This document shows positions 1 to 8,900 of a stretch of DNA of 10,790 nt, piece by piece. The stretch spans positions 1-10,790 of the forward strand of contig JALLAZ010002618.1 of assembly GCA_036939755.1 (NCBI GenBank), given 5' to 3'. Numbering within the stretch: the stretch's first letter is position 1; every line of letters starts with the position of its first letter. Origin of the DNA: Stephanodiscus triporus. Lineage: Eukaryota > Bacillariophyta > Thalassiosirophyceae > Thalassiosirales > Thalassiosiraceae. Below the pieces are notes generated by a model. That model saw only the letters and a list, made by a program, of their open reading frames with translations, was not told where the DNA came from and searched no databases. The position numbers and the translations under genes were made by a program.

Positions 1-84
1 CACGCTTGAGCCATCATCCCCACATCGCAGCACATCACATCCATGAATATCAGGTTGATATTTGATGGATTAGCATGCCTTTGC

Positions 85-98
85 GCCGCTTCTGCGGC
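85..98. other. small GC hairpin downstream of the transposase stop
   Basis: A perfect 5-bp stem (GCCGC/GCGGC) with a TTCT loop lies about 140 bases beyond the transposase stop codon on the minus strand. It could be a 3' UTR structure or chance. The rest of bases 1-235 holds no gene I can support and no TTAA that would mark an element end. Confidence 0.3.
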
Positions 99-879
99 AC
101 GACATGAGTTGCAAAAAAAATAGGCATATAATGTGTATTTTTATATTTATGTAGTTGCTGTTGCTATGCATCCCCCATCGTCGCTGTCATCGCCATCTTT
201 CCTCCCGTCGCATCGAGTTCCCCCCTCCCCTCATCCTAATTGCCCTCACCCCGGTTTACCTCGCTGTGCTTGGCATGGAGGTGCTTGGCGAAGCACTCGC
301 TCCCCTCCACCGTCTTGCAGAACCAGAACTGCTTCTTGTCAGGGTCGGTGGGGTGTGTGCACTTGCTGCAGACGTTGACTGTCTGCTTCGCACAGCCCTT
401 GCTGCCGCATCTTCCCTGTGCACGATGATTCCCCTTGCCCTTTTTCTTGACAGTCCTCCTGACCATAGGCGTTGCAGACACGGCGGCGTCCTGACTCGCC
501 GCCGAAGCCCGCGTCACGCGACAATCCTCTTGGTTGTCGACAAGCTCGTCCGCGAGTCTTCCAAAGAACTCGAGGCAGCTCGTCGTCCTGTTGTCTGAGC
601 GGACAACCTTTTGGAAAAACAGGTAGGTGTCGACACAAACCATGCCAAGGACTCCAAGGTTGAACCTCTTGTCCAAATGTTTGGTGGCGAGATTGCGGTC
701 CAACCGCAATTCGTCGGCGCGAATCCTATTGTGCTGGTCGATGGTGCCCACGCCCTCGTAGTACTTTGCGATCGCCTTCGGCTGGGTGACCTCGATAATA
801 ACCTTGTCCGGCGGTGCCCGGCCGGACTTTTTGTCCAGCTGGCGAAGGCGCTTGCGCTGGATCTTCTCCCCCTCGTCCA

Positions 880-905
880 ATCCTGATCCACATGCCAATC
901 CACCG
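880..905 (-). other. deletion junction and frame break inside the piggyBac relic
   Basis: Reading the minus strand, the upstream frame gives ELLRWIGMWI and then continues as low-information residues. The C-terminal frame picks up as DEGEKIQRKR within about 15 bases. Codon starts fall at positions 2 mod 3 upstream and 1 mod 3 downstream, so the join is out of frame. No introns need to be invoked, because the missing core is not present anywhere nearby. The exact breakpoint cannot be fixed without an intact copy. Confidence 0.7.
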
Positions 906-1477
906 GAGCAACTCTTGGTGGGTCATCTCGAGCTTCTTCTTCTCGGCCAGCCTCTCGTTGGTTAGCTCCAACATGAGCGACAGCTGCGCCGGCGGCATCA
1001 TGTGGAGGAATGCCTGCAGAGGTGTCATCATTCCATACTCTGGGTTGCCTGGCGCAATCTCCTCGCCAAACAGATCCTTGTGGCACCACTGGTGGATTGT
1101 CGTGTGCTCGTTGGCAACATCGCCTGTGATCGTTGCAGTGACGCCGGCAACCCATTTTTGCTCGTGGGCGATCGCCACGATGCGATGCTTCTTGCCGTCG
1201 GTGGGAACTACCCACACTGGGTGCTCACGAAGGTCGACAGTTTTGGAGGCTTTTTTATTTTTCTTGGTGGGCTTGCTCTTCTTCGCGGCGGGGGCGGTAG
1301 GCGGCAGCGGCGTAGCGGTTGATGCGTCATCGCATGACGTGGCCTTCTTCCTCTTCCTCTTTGTCTTCGTCTTCGCAGGAGGAGGCAGGATGATCTCGAT
1401 GTCATCATTGGCAGGTGCTGCGACAAGAGGTGCCGGTGACAACGAGACATGGGGAGCAGCGGCAACGTCATTGTCAT

Positions 1478-1542
1478 CATTGTCGTCGTCGTCGTCGGGG
1501 GCGGTGGCGGCGGCGGCAGCGGCGGCGGCCGCCCTCCCTTCA
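1478..1542. repeat. GTC/GCC trinucleotide tract in the transposase N-terminal part
   Basis: Imperfect GTC/GTCATC repeats run into GCG/GGC repeats. On the minus strand they encode an Ala run followed by Asp/Asn-rich sequence, which would form a flexible linker between the N-terminal region and the basic stretch. The tract keeps the reading frame open, and such tracts are prone to length changes. Confidence 0.7.
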
Positions 1543-2110
1543 GCATTGGGGAGGTAGGTTGTCGACCCCCTCACGGCGTGGTCAGGATCGCCGATCAAGT
1601 CGGTGAAAACAATGGCGCAGGGTGGTTTTTTTCCTGCCAGAACTGGCCTGAGGATGCAGTGCTGCCGATGGATGACAACCCTCTTCAGCTCAACCTCGGC
1701 GCCGTCGGAGGGCATCTGGAAGTCGACCGTCAGCTTCCAGACGGCATTCTTTCCCCCCAGCGCGCGTCCATTGAAGACACCCACGACGGTGCCCAGCAAA
1801 AAGTGCTTCGCGTAGTTCACATTGCCGAAGATGTTCTTCGCAGAATGGTTGCTCAGAACTCTGTTCGCGACGGCATGGGCGATCGTGCCCACCTTGTCCC
1901 TTAGGTCCTTCTTCGATGGCATCGATTGCAAACAATGACATGCGCAAAGAAGAGAGAAGCGGGTGGTAGGTTCTCGAGGAGAGGGAGAGTCACAACTCAT
2001 GTGACAACTTTCCCGGAGCGCGCCACTTTTCCAGTCAATACAAAATGACAGGAAAATGCCCTCTTGGCCATATGAGATGGCCATCCAGACCTGACGCTAA
2101 TAAAACTAGA

Positions 2111-2148
2111 CCCCATATGGGGTTATTTTTGCATATAAAATCATAACC
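2111..2148. other. 12-bp perfect palindrome and adjacent dyad upstream of the transposase
   Basis: CCCCATATGGGG at 2111-2122 is a perfect palindrome. A second dyad overlaps it (GGTTAT at 2121-2126 with ATAACC at 2143-2148) around an AT-rich loop containing TATAAAA. A TTAA lies at 2155-2158. The position, some 190 bases upstream of the transposase start, fits a transposon sub-terminal region or a promoter. No matching inverted copy is visible on the other side of the transposase, so an element end is not demonstrated. Confidence 0.35.
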
Positions 2149-3536
2149 TAATACTTAATAGTTATGGAGATACACATGGTTGAAAATAGGCAAAAAGGCA
2201 CACAAATGCGTCCCGGGACGACAAAAAGGAGGTAGACACTAGGGGCCCATTTCCGACAGCGGCGATCATGGTCGGGTTGGTGTTGTGTACAGTGCGCGCC
2301 CCAGACCGGTGTTGACCGGAACCCTGGCAAAACACATATTGCTGGAATTGTCTTGTAAATAGGAAATTGAATGTCATCTTTAAATGAGTAGAATACGTAG
2401 GAATAACCAACAAATAGAGATCAGGGTTTCTTGTGATTCGCATTGCTGCGTGCACTCAGTGCCGTGTGTTTTACGGTAAAATAACACAAAAGGTATTTGA
2501 GATACTGTCCCAAAAGAGGAATCTGTGAAGGTTTTGCACAAGTAAGGTGTTTGGTAATAATATGTTGGATGGTGCTTGGTAACGTCCCCAGTACTGGTGA
2601 ATTGCAAAAAATGTTACTGTCACAACAGGTACAAATCTACATACAAGAGAAAATTTCTTGGCGGGAAGGAACATTTTCAGGGCCACACTCAAGCAAAACA
2701 CCAAGATGAGCCACCACCGCTCCTCGCTCTCTGTGGCAACATCCACCATGGGCCCAAATCACAGCGCCGCACCTCCCCATAAGCCCTGTGCAGGTGCTAG
2801 GGGGTGCGGCTCCTAATCACCACTCTCCTCCCCCTTGTATTGGGCGCCAAAAAGGACCCATAAAAAATTGAGAGATGAGCGGGGCCACGACCTTTGGTGG
2901 CGGCTGTTTTGTCAATAGACACAACAATCAACTGAATGTCGGCTGCAATGGGGGGGCGATGATGATGAGATGTGACCGAGGCGGAACATGTGGGGGGGAC
3001 TTTTTCCTGTTGTTTGGGGTGGTGAGTGGGGAAACGAAAGAGAGAGAGAGAAAGGGACCGGGCCTCGCCCTTAAGCTTAAGTGGCCGCCGTTAGCTGACC
3101 CAATGCAACAACCAACCAAAAACAGTACCAGCAGTGGCGCAGGCATTTGGGAAAAGATTCTGCCGCTGCAGAATGTTGGGGGGGGCGATTACCTGTCATT
3201 TTGGACAGCAATCTGATTAATGAAACATAAAATAAAATCAAACACTCTGCAGCCGTGGACGGCCACCTACCGATGAAAAGACACACAGCAACCAACAAAC
3301 TACAGGAAGGTAGTACGATAGTGAAAGAGTGTGGCTAGTTTACTCCACCACACTTTCATGTGTCGTAGACAAGATGGAAGTGTAGAAGGACAAGAGCAGA
3401 GAAGAAACTAGCAATGAGCCAAAAGATGAAACAAAAGACCACCCTCCACCACCGCCAGCAAAATATGGTACTAAAAAGTAAGACTTGAAGAAGAAAACTT
3501 CAGCCAAGAAACAAGTCTCCCATTCATCCAACACAT
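2149..3536. other. intergenic region, no supported gene
   Basis: Frames on both strands are short and carry no recognisable domain. Visible features are a 5-bp hairpin (CCGGT/ACCGG, 2306-2319), G-runs of seven or more near 2950, 2995 and 3179, a GA-rich microsatellite (about 3036-3054), and the palindrome CTTAAGCTTAAG near 3070. A 113-codon ATG frame at 2875-3216 (+) is Gly-rich and looks like a product of the G-runs. I see nothing else here. Confidence 0.55.
3036..3054. repeat. GA-rich microsatellite
   Basis: A run of alternating GA with a few extra A residues, in G-rich intergenic DNA. It has no gene context. Confidence 0.6.
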
Positions 3537-4413
3537 TCATCCGTTGTCCAAACAATAAGGCCAGTAGGAAATGACAGAGCCATGAGTCATATAGTGGGGG
3601 TCCCGTAACTCGCGCATGGCCAGAGCCATATTGCGCTCCAACTCACACCGTGCTTGCACTAGCTGCCCCCGCCATACCGTCTCGTCAAACCACACATTGA
3701 TGCTGAGAGAACGGTAAGAGATCCAACCTGCCGATCCCAACACAAGGATTTATTGGTGCCACAGCAGTCTGTATTGCCCATAAACAAAGAGGCATACACA
3801 GTGGCCCCCCTTCAGAATCTGGAGCACGAGGCCGATTCTTTCGACCCAAGCGACAACGAGGACGATTATGTTGTCACACCCGCTTCCGTCATAGTACCGA
3901 CAGACCATGCTCATGGAAGGGGTGACGGAGGACCGTAGGGTTGAAGGATTTGCTGGTTGGGGTTGGAGGTGGTGGACGATCACCCCAAACCGATACAGCG
4001 TACGCCAAGGCTCCACAACACAACAACCGCAGGCGGTGGCGCTTCTGACGGAGCTGGGCCTGCTGGGCGAACCAGCGACTCAGCCAGATGCGCCATTTCC
4101 AGCACTGAATTGTGGTGATGGCAAGGTGGCACTGGATTAGCCGTTCAAAGTAACGATGGATGGAATGTTGTCGATACCAAAACTGGGATTTCGGAGACAA
4201 TGGGGTACATAAGGTCTGACCTTTTGTACCCCAAGAACTCCAATGTTGCCAAAGCCAGCAGAAAACGGCGACTCCCCCCTTGCTGTGGTGAGTGGAGAGG
4301 GAGTAGACCAAGTCGGTGGAGATGAATTGGCCAACCTTGGTGATGGCGTTGCCGCCCCTGATGAAATGGGTGAGGGTGCCATCACCCTTCCATACTCCCT
4401 CCCCATGCTCCAC
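3537..4413 (-). other. possible decayed or multi-exon coding remnants, minus strand
   Basis: Three consecutive minus-strand open frames (4413-3889, 4016-3750, 3743-3537) lie in this stretch; the first two overlap and the third follows after six bases. Some segments look protein-like. One is helical and charged: WRGQLVQARCELERNMALAM at about 3615-3675. Another, at about 4030-4140, contains LSRWFAQQAQLRQKRHRLR and a loose IQ-like segment that does not fit the IQ consensus spacing. The first and third frames begin at GTG rather than ATG, and no splice sites stand out. The plus strand also carries an acidic open frame (3753-3938, with EADSFDPSDNEDDY), so even the strand is uncertain. I do not recognise a family. 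Confidence 0.2.
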
Positions 4414-4862
4414 AGTGGGTAGGGGGGAGAGGACCGAGCTGGCACAGAAGGACGGGCCGAGCTCTGTGATGGCGTTTTCACCCCTGTAGTAGCGGGCGAG
4501 GGTGCCATTGACCCCATCGAGTGTGCTGATGATGGATCAGGCGCTGGGGCCGTGGGCATTGAGGCCCATGATGATTCCAGCCCCCCTTTGTGGTGACTCT
4601 TAGTGGAGGGCAGGCAATCCGACGACGTTCGAAGACGTGCCGAAGGCATCGATTGTGGGAGTAGGACAACAACGTCATCAGCCATGGTGTTGATGACGTT
4701 GTTGAGCGATACGATGATGTCGCTTGTGCCGTTGGCGCTGTGAGGCATGCCGACGGCTGTGATGGCCGGGCCAATGGCGCGGATGCCTGCGCCGTGCGAT
4801 GAGGCGCTGACATCACTGGGGGGAGGGAGGGCATCGTTGAGCCGGAGGATAAATATATCCAT
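4137..4862 (-). CDS. hypothetical Ser/Pro/Ala/Thr-rich protein, 241 aa
   Basis: This is an open frame with a true ATG start at 4862 and a stop at 4139-4137. The first 75 residues are mixed in composition (MDIFILRLNDALPPPSDV..., later NVINTMADDVVVLLPQSM). The remainder is rich in Ser, Pro, Ala and Thr, with no membrane segment or recognisable domain. Residues from about 115 to 200 contain two diverged copies of a 42-residue unit, each starting with an APSP motif followed by G-x-x-TPS. TT against SS at matching positions is mildly in favour of this frame being the coding one. Against it, other minus and plus frames stay open over part of the repeat, and strong palindromes lie inside. No family is recognised. 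It may be a real orphan gene, one exon, or a chance frame. Confidence 0.3.
   Translation of the reverse strand: MDIFILRLNDALPPPSDVSASSHGAGIRAIGPAITAVGMPHSANGTSDIIVSLNNVINTMADDVVVLLPQSMPSARLRTSSDCLPSTKSHHKGGLESSWASMPTAPAPDPSSAHSMGSMAPSPATTGVKTPSQSSARPSVPARSSPPYPLWSMGREYGRVMAPSPISSGAATPSPRLANSSPPTWSTPSPLTTARGESPFSAGFGNIGVLGVQKVRPYVPHCLRNPSFGIDNIPSIVTLNG
4202..4232. other. 31-base near-perfect palindrome
   Basis: The arms are 4202-4216 and 4218-4232, with a single central base at 4217. The left arm is GGGGTACATAAGGTC. The reverse complement of the right arm differs from it at one position. It could form a long cruciform, or a tight RNA hairpin if transcribed. It lies within the 4137-4862 open frame, and its function is unknown. 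Confidence 0.75.
4291..4542. repeat. two degenerate tandem copies of a 126-bp unit
   Basis: The motif TGATGGCGTT recurs at 4341 and 4467, exactly 126 bases apart. Similarity extends on both sides: a GAGGGTGCCAT-containing block follows each copy, and a GGAGAGG/ACC block precedes each. I judge overall identity by eye at roughly two thirds. Because 126 is a multiple of three, the repeat keeps every frame. In the + direction both copies read DGV..P....GEGAI, but a TAG at about 4422 separates them. I see no convincing third copy. Confidence 0.55.
4667..4704. other. 14-bp perfect inverted repeat, 10-base loop
   Basis: CAACAACGTCATCA at 4667-4680 pairs perfectly with 4691-4704. The loop (4681-4690) contains CCATGG, giving an ATG on both strands. 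A third, weaker dyad (CCGTTGGC with GCCGACGG, 7 of 8 pairs) follows within about 50 bases. It could be an RNA stem-loop or a protein-binding dyad. There are no terminal features to call it a transposon. Confidence 0.75.
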
Positions 4863-5904
4863 CGCGACCTGGGGTCAAATCCCAATTTGTTACCTCCCCC
4901 CCACTGAAAATATTGGGGATAGCCTTTCTCTCGTGGTCCCTATCCCCCCCAAAAAAGTGCGTTAATGGGTCATAACCTGTCACACTAACAATCTAGGAAA
5001 GAGGTAGGTACGATCTCTATTGTAACAACTACTACTTGGAGGGGGGGTTCCCCTAGCATCTTTGCTTGATTATTCCCTCTACTCTTTGATTTAATCATTA
5101 TTGCTACTACATAGCATTGGATCTGGTACATTCACTAAAAAGCAACATTTCATAGGCCCATTAAAATCTACAAAATAGTCATGACCAGTGCATTTCATAG
5201 ATTTCAGAATCTATGAAATTGCCCACAAAATTTCAATTCACCAAAATTGGCACGCATACCCAAATGACACCTGCCTGGTATGAAATGCACGTAAAATGTA
5301 TGCACACAAAAAGAAGGTCTTGTTGTAGACCATGAGCCCCGGCCTGAGAGGATGATTATCATTTGTCTAGTTTTATGTTTCATAGAATGTGCCACCATAA
5401 GCCATAAACTCATTTGTAGTAGATTTGAAAGCAGATACAGTTCGTACAGGAGTTACAGATACAGACAGGGTCTATTGCAATTAAAACAATTTGACGTCTC
5501 ATCCTCCAGAAGAAGGTAACTTATTCTGCACTCCTATTGCTGAATTAGCAGCAACTATGCAGACCATGACATCACAGTCTTAGAACTACTTGGGACGGAT
5601 TCAATCCTACATGCACTATGGTACATGACATTATGAACTGAACATCTGCTCTCCTTAGGCTTGACTCTTTTCTCTGTTAGGGGGTGCACAAAGAGGTGGA
5701 GATGGAAGCGGCCTTCTTTTCCATTTTCTTTGTCAACGACACATACCTCACTTCCTTGGGATGCAGACTTTCTACACTTGGTGAGAAAACAGGTCCTTTC
5801 CCCTCAAATCAATTAGTAGAAAGATGAATTTTCATGCGATTATAAACAGTTTTGCAAATCAGGTTATTCCCCAATGGAATTTAGAATAAAGTATGAAATT
5901 AATT
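4863..5904. other. AT-rich intergenic region, no gene seen
   Basis: No open frame of note and no RNA gene signature. This stretch would hold the 3' UTR and poly(A) site of the misato gene, which ends at 5905 on the minus strand. I see no canonical AATAAA on the minus strand close to the stop. The octamer TTTCATAG recurs near 5149, 5193 and 5389, and CAGATACAG occurs twice near 5432-5465. Confidence 0.55.
5192..5219. other. 12-bp perfect hairpin, tetraloop TCAG
   Basis: ATTTCATAGATT at 5192-5203 pairs perfectly with 5208-5219. It lies about 690 bases beyond the end of the misato gene, so it is unlikely to be that gene's terminator. A small RNA, a MITE remnant or chance in AT-rich DNA are all possible. 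Confidence 0.65.
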
Positions 5905-8900
5905 CTAGTCATTTTCATCAAAGTATGCATCCATATTATCATTCTCATCTTCTCCCGATACCAGGCCACTTCCTATTGGTGGTTCGTACACATCCACCAA
6001 CTCCCGGCAGTATTCCAAGGCTTCTTCACAGTCATCTTTCTCCGGGATGACACCAGCCATGACATCTCGAGAGAAATAGCCCATATTACGTCGGGAGTGC
6101 AACGCATCACCACATCCGTTGGAGACGGAGCTGAGCCTCGGGTAAGAACGAGTGGAATTTCCAAGGACTGAGAGGATTGGTGTGTGCGATGCACATTCAT
6201 TTGGAGACATCATTGTCGGTTTCAGTTGTTGTGATGTGATGTTGCCACCCAAGCTTCGTTCTGAAAATAATGCCCGCCAATACGAGCTCACGCCAGTCAG
6301 ATCCACAACAGTATCCTTGACGACAACACCCAAACTCACTTCGGGACGATACTTTACACCCATGCTTTCCATCATTGGACGGAGGAATGCAATCGTTGCA
6401 CAATTGCCTCCACCGGCAATGGAATCGACAACAGAAGAGAAAGAACGAGATTCGGATTCAGCTGGACGTAACGAAGTCGATAGGGCAAAGTGATGATGAT
6501 CCGATCGCATTCCAAACGGAATGGAGTTGCCGGAGAGCGATGAAAGCAATCCACCTCCATCGCACGTTTTCGTTGAAACGTCATCCAACCATTCACCCGG
6601 TTCTCTAGGCCTTGAAAAGGATCTGGCTCGTGAGGAACGATACTGCTGTCGCTGTTGCTCTATCATCATTTGCTCTAAACTAGTTCCCCTGATTATTCGC
6701 CTTCGCAATTCTCCTGTTCCATTGGCACTGCCACCCATGAGTCCAGATGATTGCAATGAAGCTAGCGCCGAAGAGGTGAGTGCACATCCATTGTTCCCCA
6801 ACGGCAAAGATGTGACATCGATCCCATTGCCTGGCATAGAGCCAAGATTGACTCTTGCCGCGGCAGCGGCGGCACTAGCTGATGGATACGAAATAGGACG
6901 AAGCAACGCATCCAACTCGAGGATGGACCGTCTTCTATCTGACGATGGACGCGCGCATGCGAGGAACTCGTGGTACGTCATCGAAGGCGCCGTTGCGAAC
7001 GGTTCGTTGTCGAACTCTTCATATCCGGCGTTGCCGCTGGATCCCTGGTAAAACCCCGATTGTATCCCGATGCGGCTGCGACGCGCGGCACCGCCGACGG
7101 AATGACTGTCTACGGCGGCATTCGCACGACGACGTAGACGGTAGAATAGGGTGGACGCCTCCAAGGCTAGCGCGACGGCGGCGCTCCCTTCGAATAAAAC
7201 ACGGTTTAGTGAAGCTGTACACCCCCCCGCTGCGATGCCGGAACGCAGGGCTCGATACGCGCCGTCGATCGAAACCGGCAAGAAGGCGTCGGCGTTGGTT
7301 GACAGCCCGTGCAACGCCAGGCCTGCGTTCAAATTCCCCCGAAATCGACGCACCTGCTCGCCCTCCGTGTCGCCGCTGCCGCTGTCGGCATCGCCTCCGA
7401 CTCGACCGACATCGGGCTGCATTCGCGCAGAGGGCGGATCCACCATGACCGCCCACCGCCCGGCCGAGCGACATTCCTCGGATAATTCCTCCATCAGGGA
7501 CGCCGCCAATCCCGCATGGAAGCCCCCCCCGGCCACAATGTCAGATAAGCTCTCGGTGCGCTTCTCACCCCTCCCACTGCAGCCGCCGTTGGCAGCAGCA
7601 GCAGCAACTGAGGACGAAGTAGAAGGAGAGGAAGAACCACGGCAATATCCGCCTCCGTCGACGAAGATGTTGAATCCCTTAACAATGTCGCACTCCTCCA
7701 GGACTCTGCGCAACGATTCCGAAAGGACGTGCTCCCGCCACGATTGCGCGATGCACCCCCCGCCGCCTCCGCCGCCAAGTCCCGAACCCGCCACGACGCC
7801 CCCGCCGCCGCCCCCGCCCGAGCCTGGACGGTACCCCGCGTCGAAGGACGTTGACCACGTCGACCACGACGACCAGCCGCTCGAGGGATCGTCGAATGTC
7901 GAGGTGTCGAACGGCAGCGGCACGCGATACCTGCTCGATGCCGGCCTCGGCGGCATCCAGTAATCGTGCCATCGTATCTCGCGTTCCGCGCGGCACGCGC
8001 CACCGACAGTCCTCGTAGACGTCTTAGTCGTCATTGTCGCTGCTGTCGTGTCGCCGCCATTTGCGGCATCGTCATTCGTCGAGGCATTCCCTGCCGTCGC
8101 ATCGTGTTTCGCGATGTCGTCCGTTTCGCCTCCGTCGCTGCCGCCGCCATCGCCGCCGCGAGGGTAGAATGCCTCATCCCACGCGTCCTCCATGCGCCTA
8201 TTCCAATCCCTCCTGGCGTCGTGCGCGCGATGCTCCATCCTTTCCAACTGTCGGCGTCTCGCCTCCCCTCGCGTCCGTTCCCCATCTCTGCCGCCACCGT
8301 AGCGATGGTATTCGTCGTCGTCATCGGCCTCCTCCTCGTCGTCGTCGTCGTCGTCGTCGTCCCATTCTACGTGTCGACCCCCGCCGCCGCCACCGGCGTT
8401 GTACGAGGACGTCGCGCGATGCGTCGGAGCGACGAGGAAGCGGGAGTGGACGGGAGAGAGTCCCAGCACGGACGCGGCGTCGTGGAATATCGTCAGGGGA
8501 TCCGCGAGCGCCCCGCCGTCGCCGTCGCCGTCGCCGTCGTCGTAGTAGTCATTTTTCAACCTCCCGTCCCGGCGTGCGACTGCCGTCGTCCGCGGCCGCT
8601 TATCCCCGCGCCCGCCGAGGAAGGTCGATGGGACGGCGGAGGGATCGAAAGTCGAAACTGTCCCATCCCACGCGGGGGCGGACGGCGCGCCGCCGGAGCG
8701 CGACGACGACGATGGCGTCGCCGAAGCCGAACCCGGCTGCGGGAGGCGAGCAAGGCCTGCCTCGTTAGGCTCATCAAGGTCGCCAACTTGTTTGCAATCC
8801 ACGAAAACTTTGTAATAGATGAGAGTTGNCCGCCGCCGCCCCCCCAGGGCGCGCCGAACGAATCGCGTCCGTCGACGACGAGCGTCCTCGGAACGTAGGC

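Larger units (their letters stand above)
236..1922 (-). pseudogene. piggyBac-type transposase, internally deleted (catalytic core missing)
   Basis: Intact relatives cut and paste DNA at TTAA sites in the nucleus. The N-terminal part is open from an ATG at 1922 to about 895. It has a compact region of about 115 residues, an Ala tract and Asp/Asn tract (about 1480-1540), basic NLS-like stretches (KTKTKRKRKK), and a helical segment containing LTNERLAEK and ELLRWIGMWI that resembles the start of the piggyBac transposase domain. The next residues jump to the C-terminal end of the family: DEGEKIQRKR, then EGVGTIDQHNRIRADELRLD and KRFNLGVLGMV, and a zinc-finger-like tail (262-408) with spacing C-x4-C-x7-C-x2-C-x13-C-x7-C-x3-H-x4-H. 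The stop is TAG at 238-236. The part that should carry the catalytic aspartates (normally a few hundred residues) is absent, and the two halves lie in different frames. Family assignment rests on remembered motifs. An in-frame ATG at 2084 would add 54 low-information residues, so I prefer 1922 (MPSKKDLRDK). Confidence 0.82.

Noticed and set aside
133..598. Plus-strand open frames of 81 and 147 codons
   Set aside because: They lie mostly antisense to the piggyBac C-terminal part, which carries recognisable motifs. Their translations show no domain.
880..905. Intron explanation for the piggyBac frame break
   Set aside because: Splicing cannot account for absence of the whole catalytic core, and no intron-sized insert separates the two halves.
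814..1904. Long plus-strand open frames opposite the transposase
   Set aside because: Compositional shadows of the minus-strand protein. The Gly/Val and Ser runs come from its Ala/Asp codons.
2875..3216. 113-codon plus-strand ATG frame
   Set aside because: Its Gly-rich and mixed translation follows the local G-runs, with no domain or repeat. Possible but unsupported.
4868..4885. tRNA-like T-arm (GGGGTCAAATCCC)
   Set aside because: The upstream sequence does not form anticodon or D arms; the nearby GGATA/TATCC dyad has only a 4-base loop.
7966..8898. 310-codon plus-strand frame and overlapping Arg-rich frames
   Set aside because: Antisense to the misato gene, with repetitive Arg/Val composition and no domain. 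The family blocks are on the other strand.
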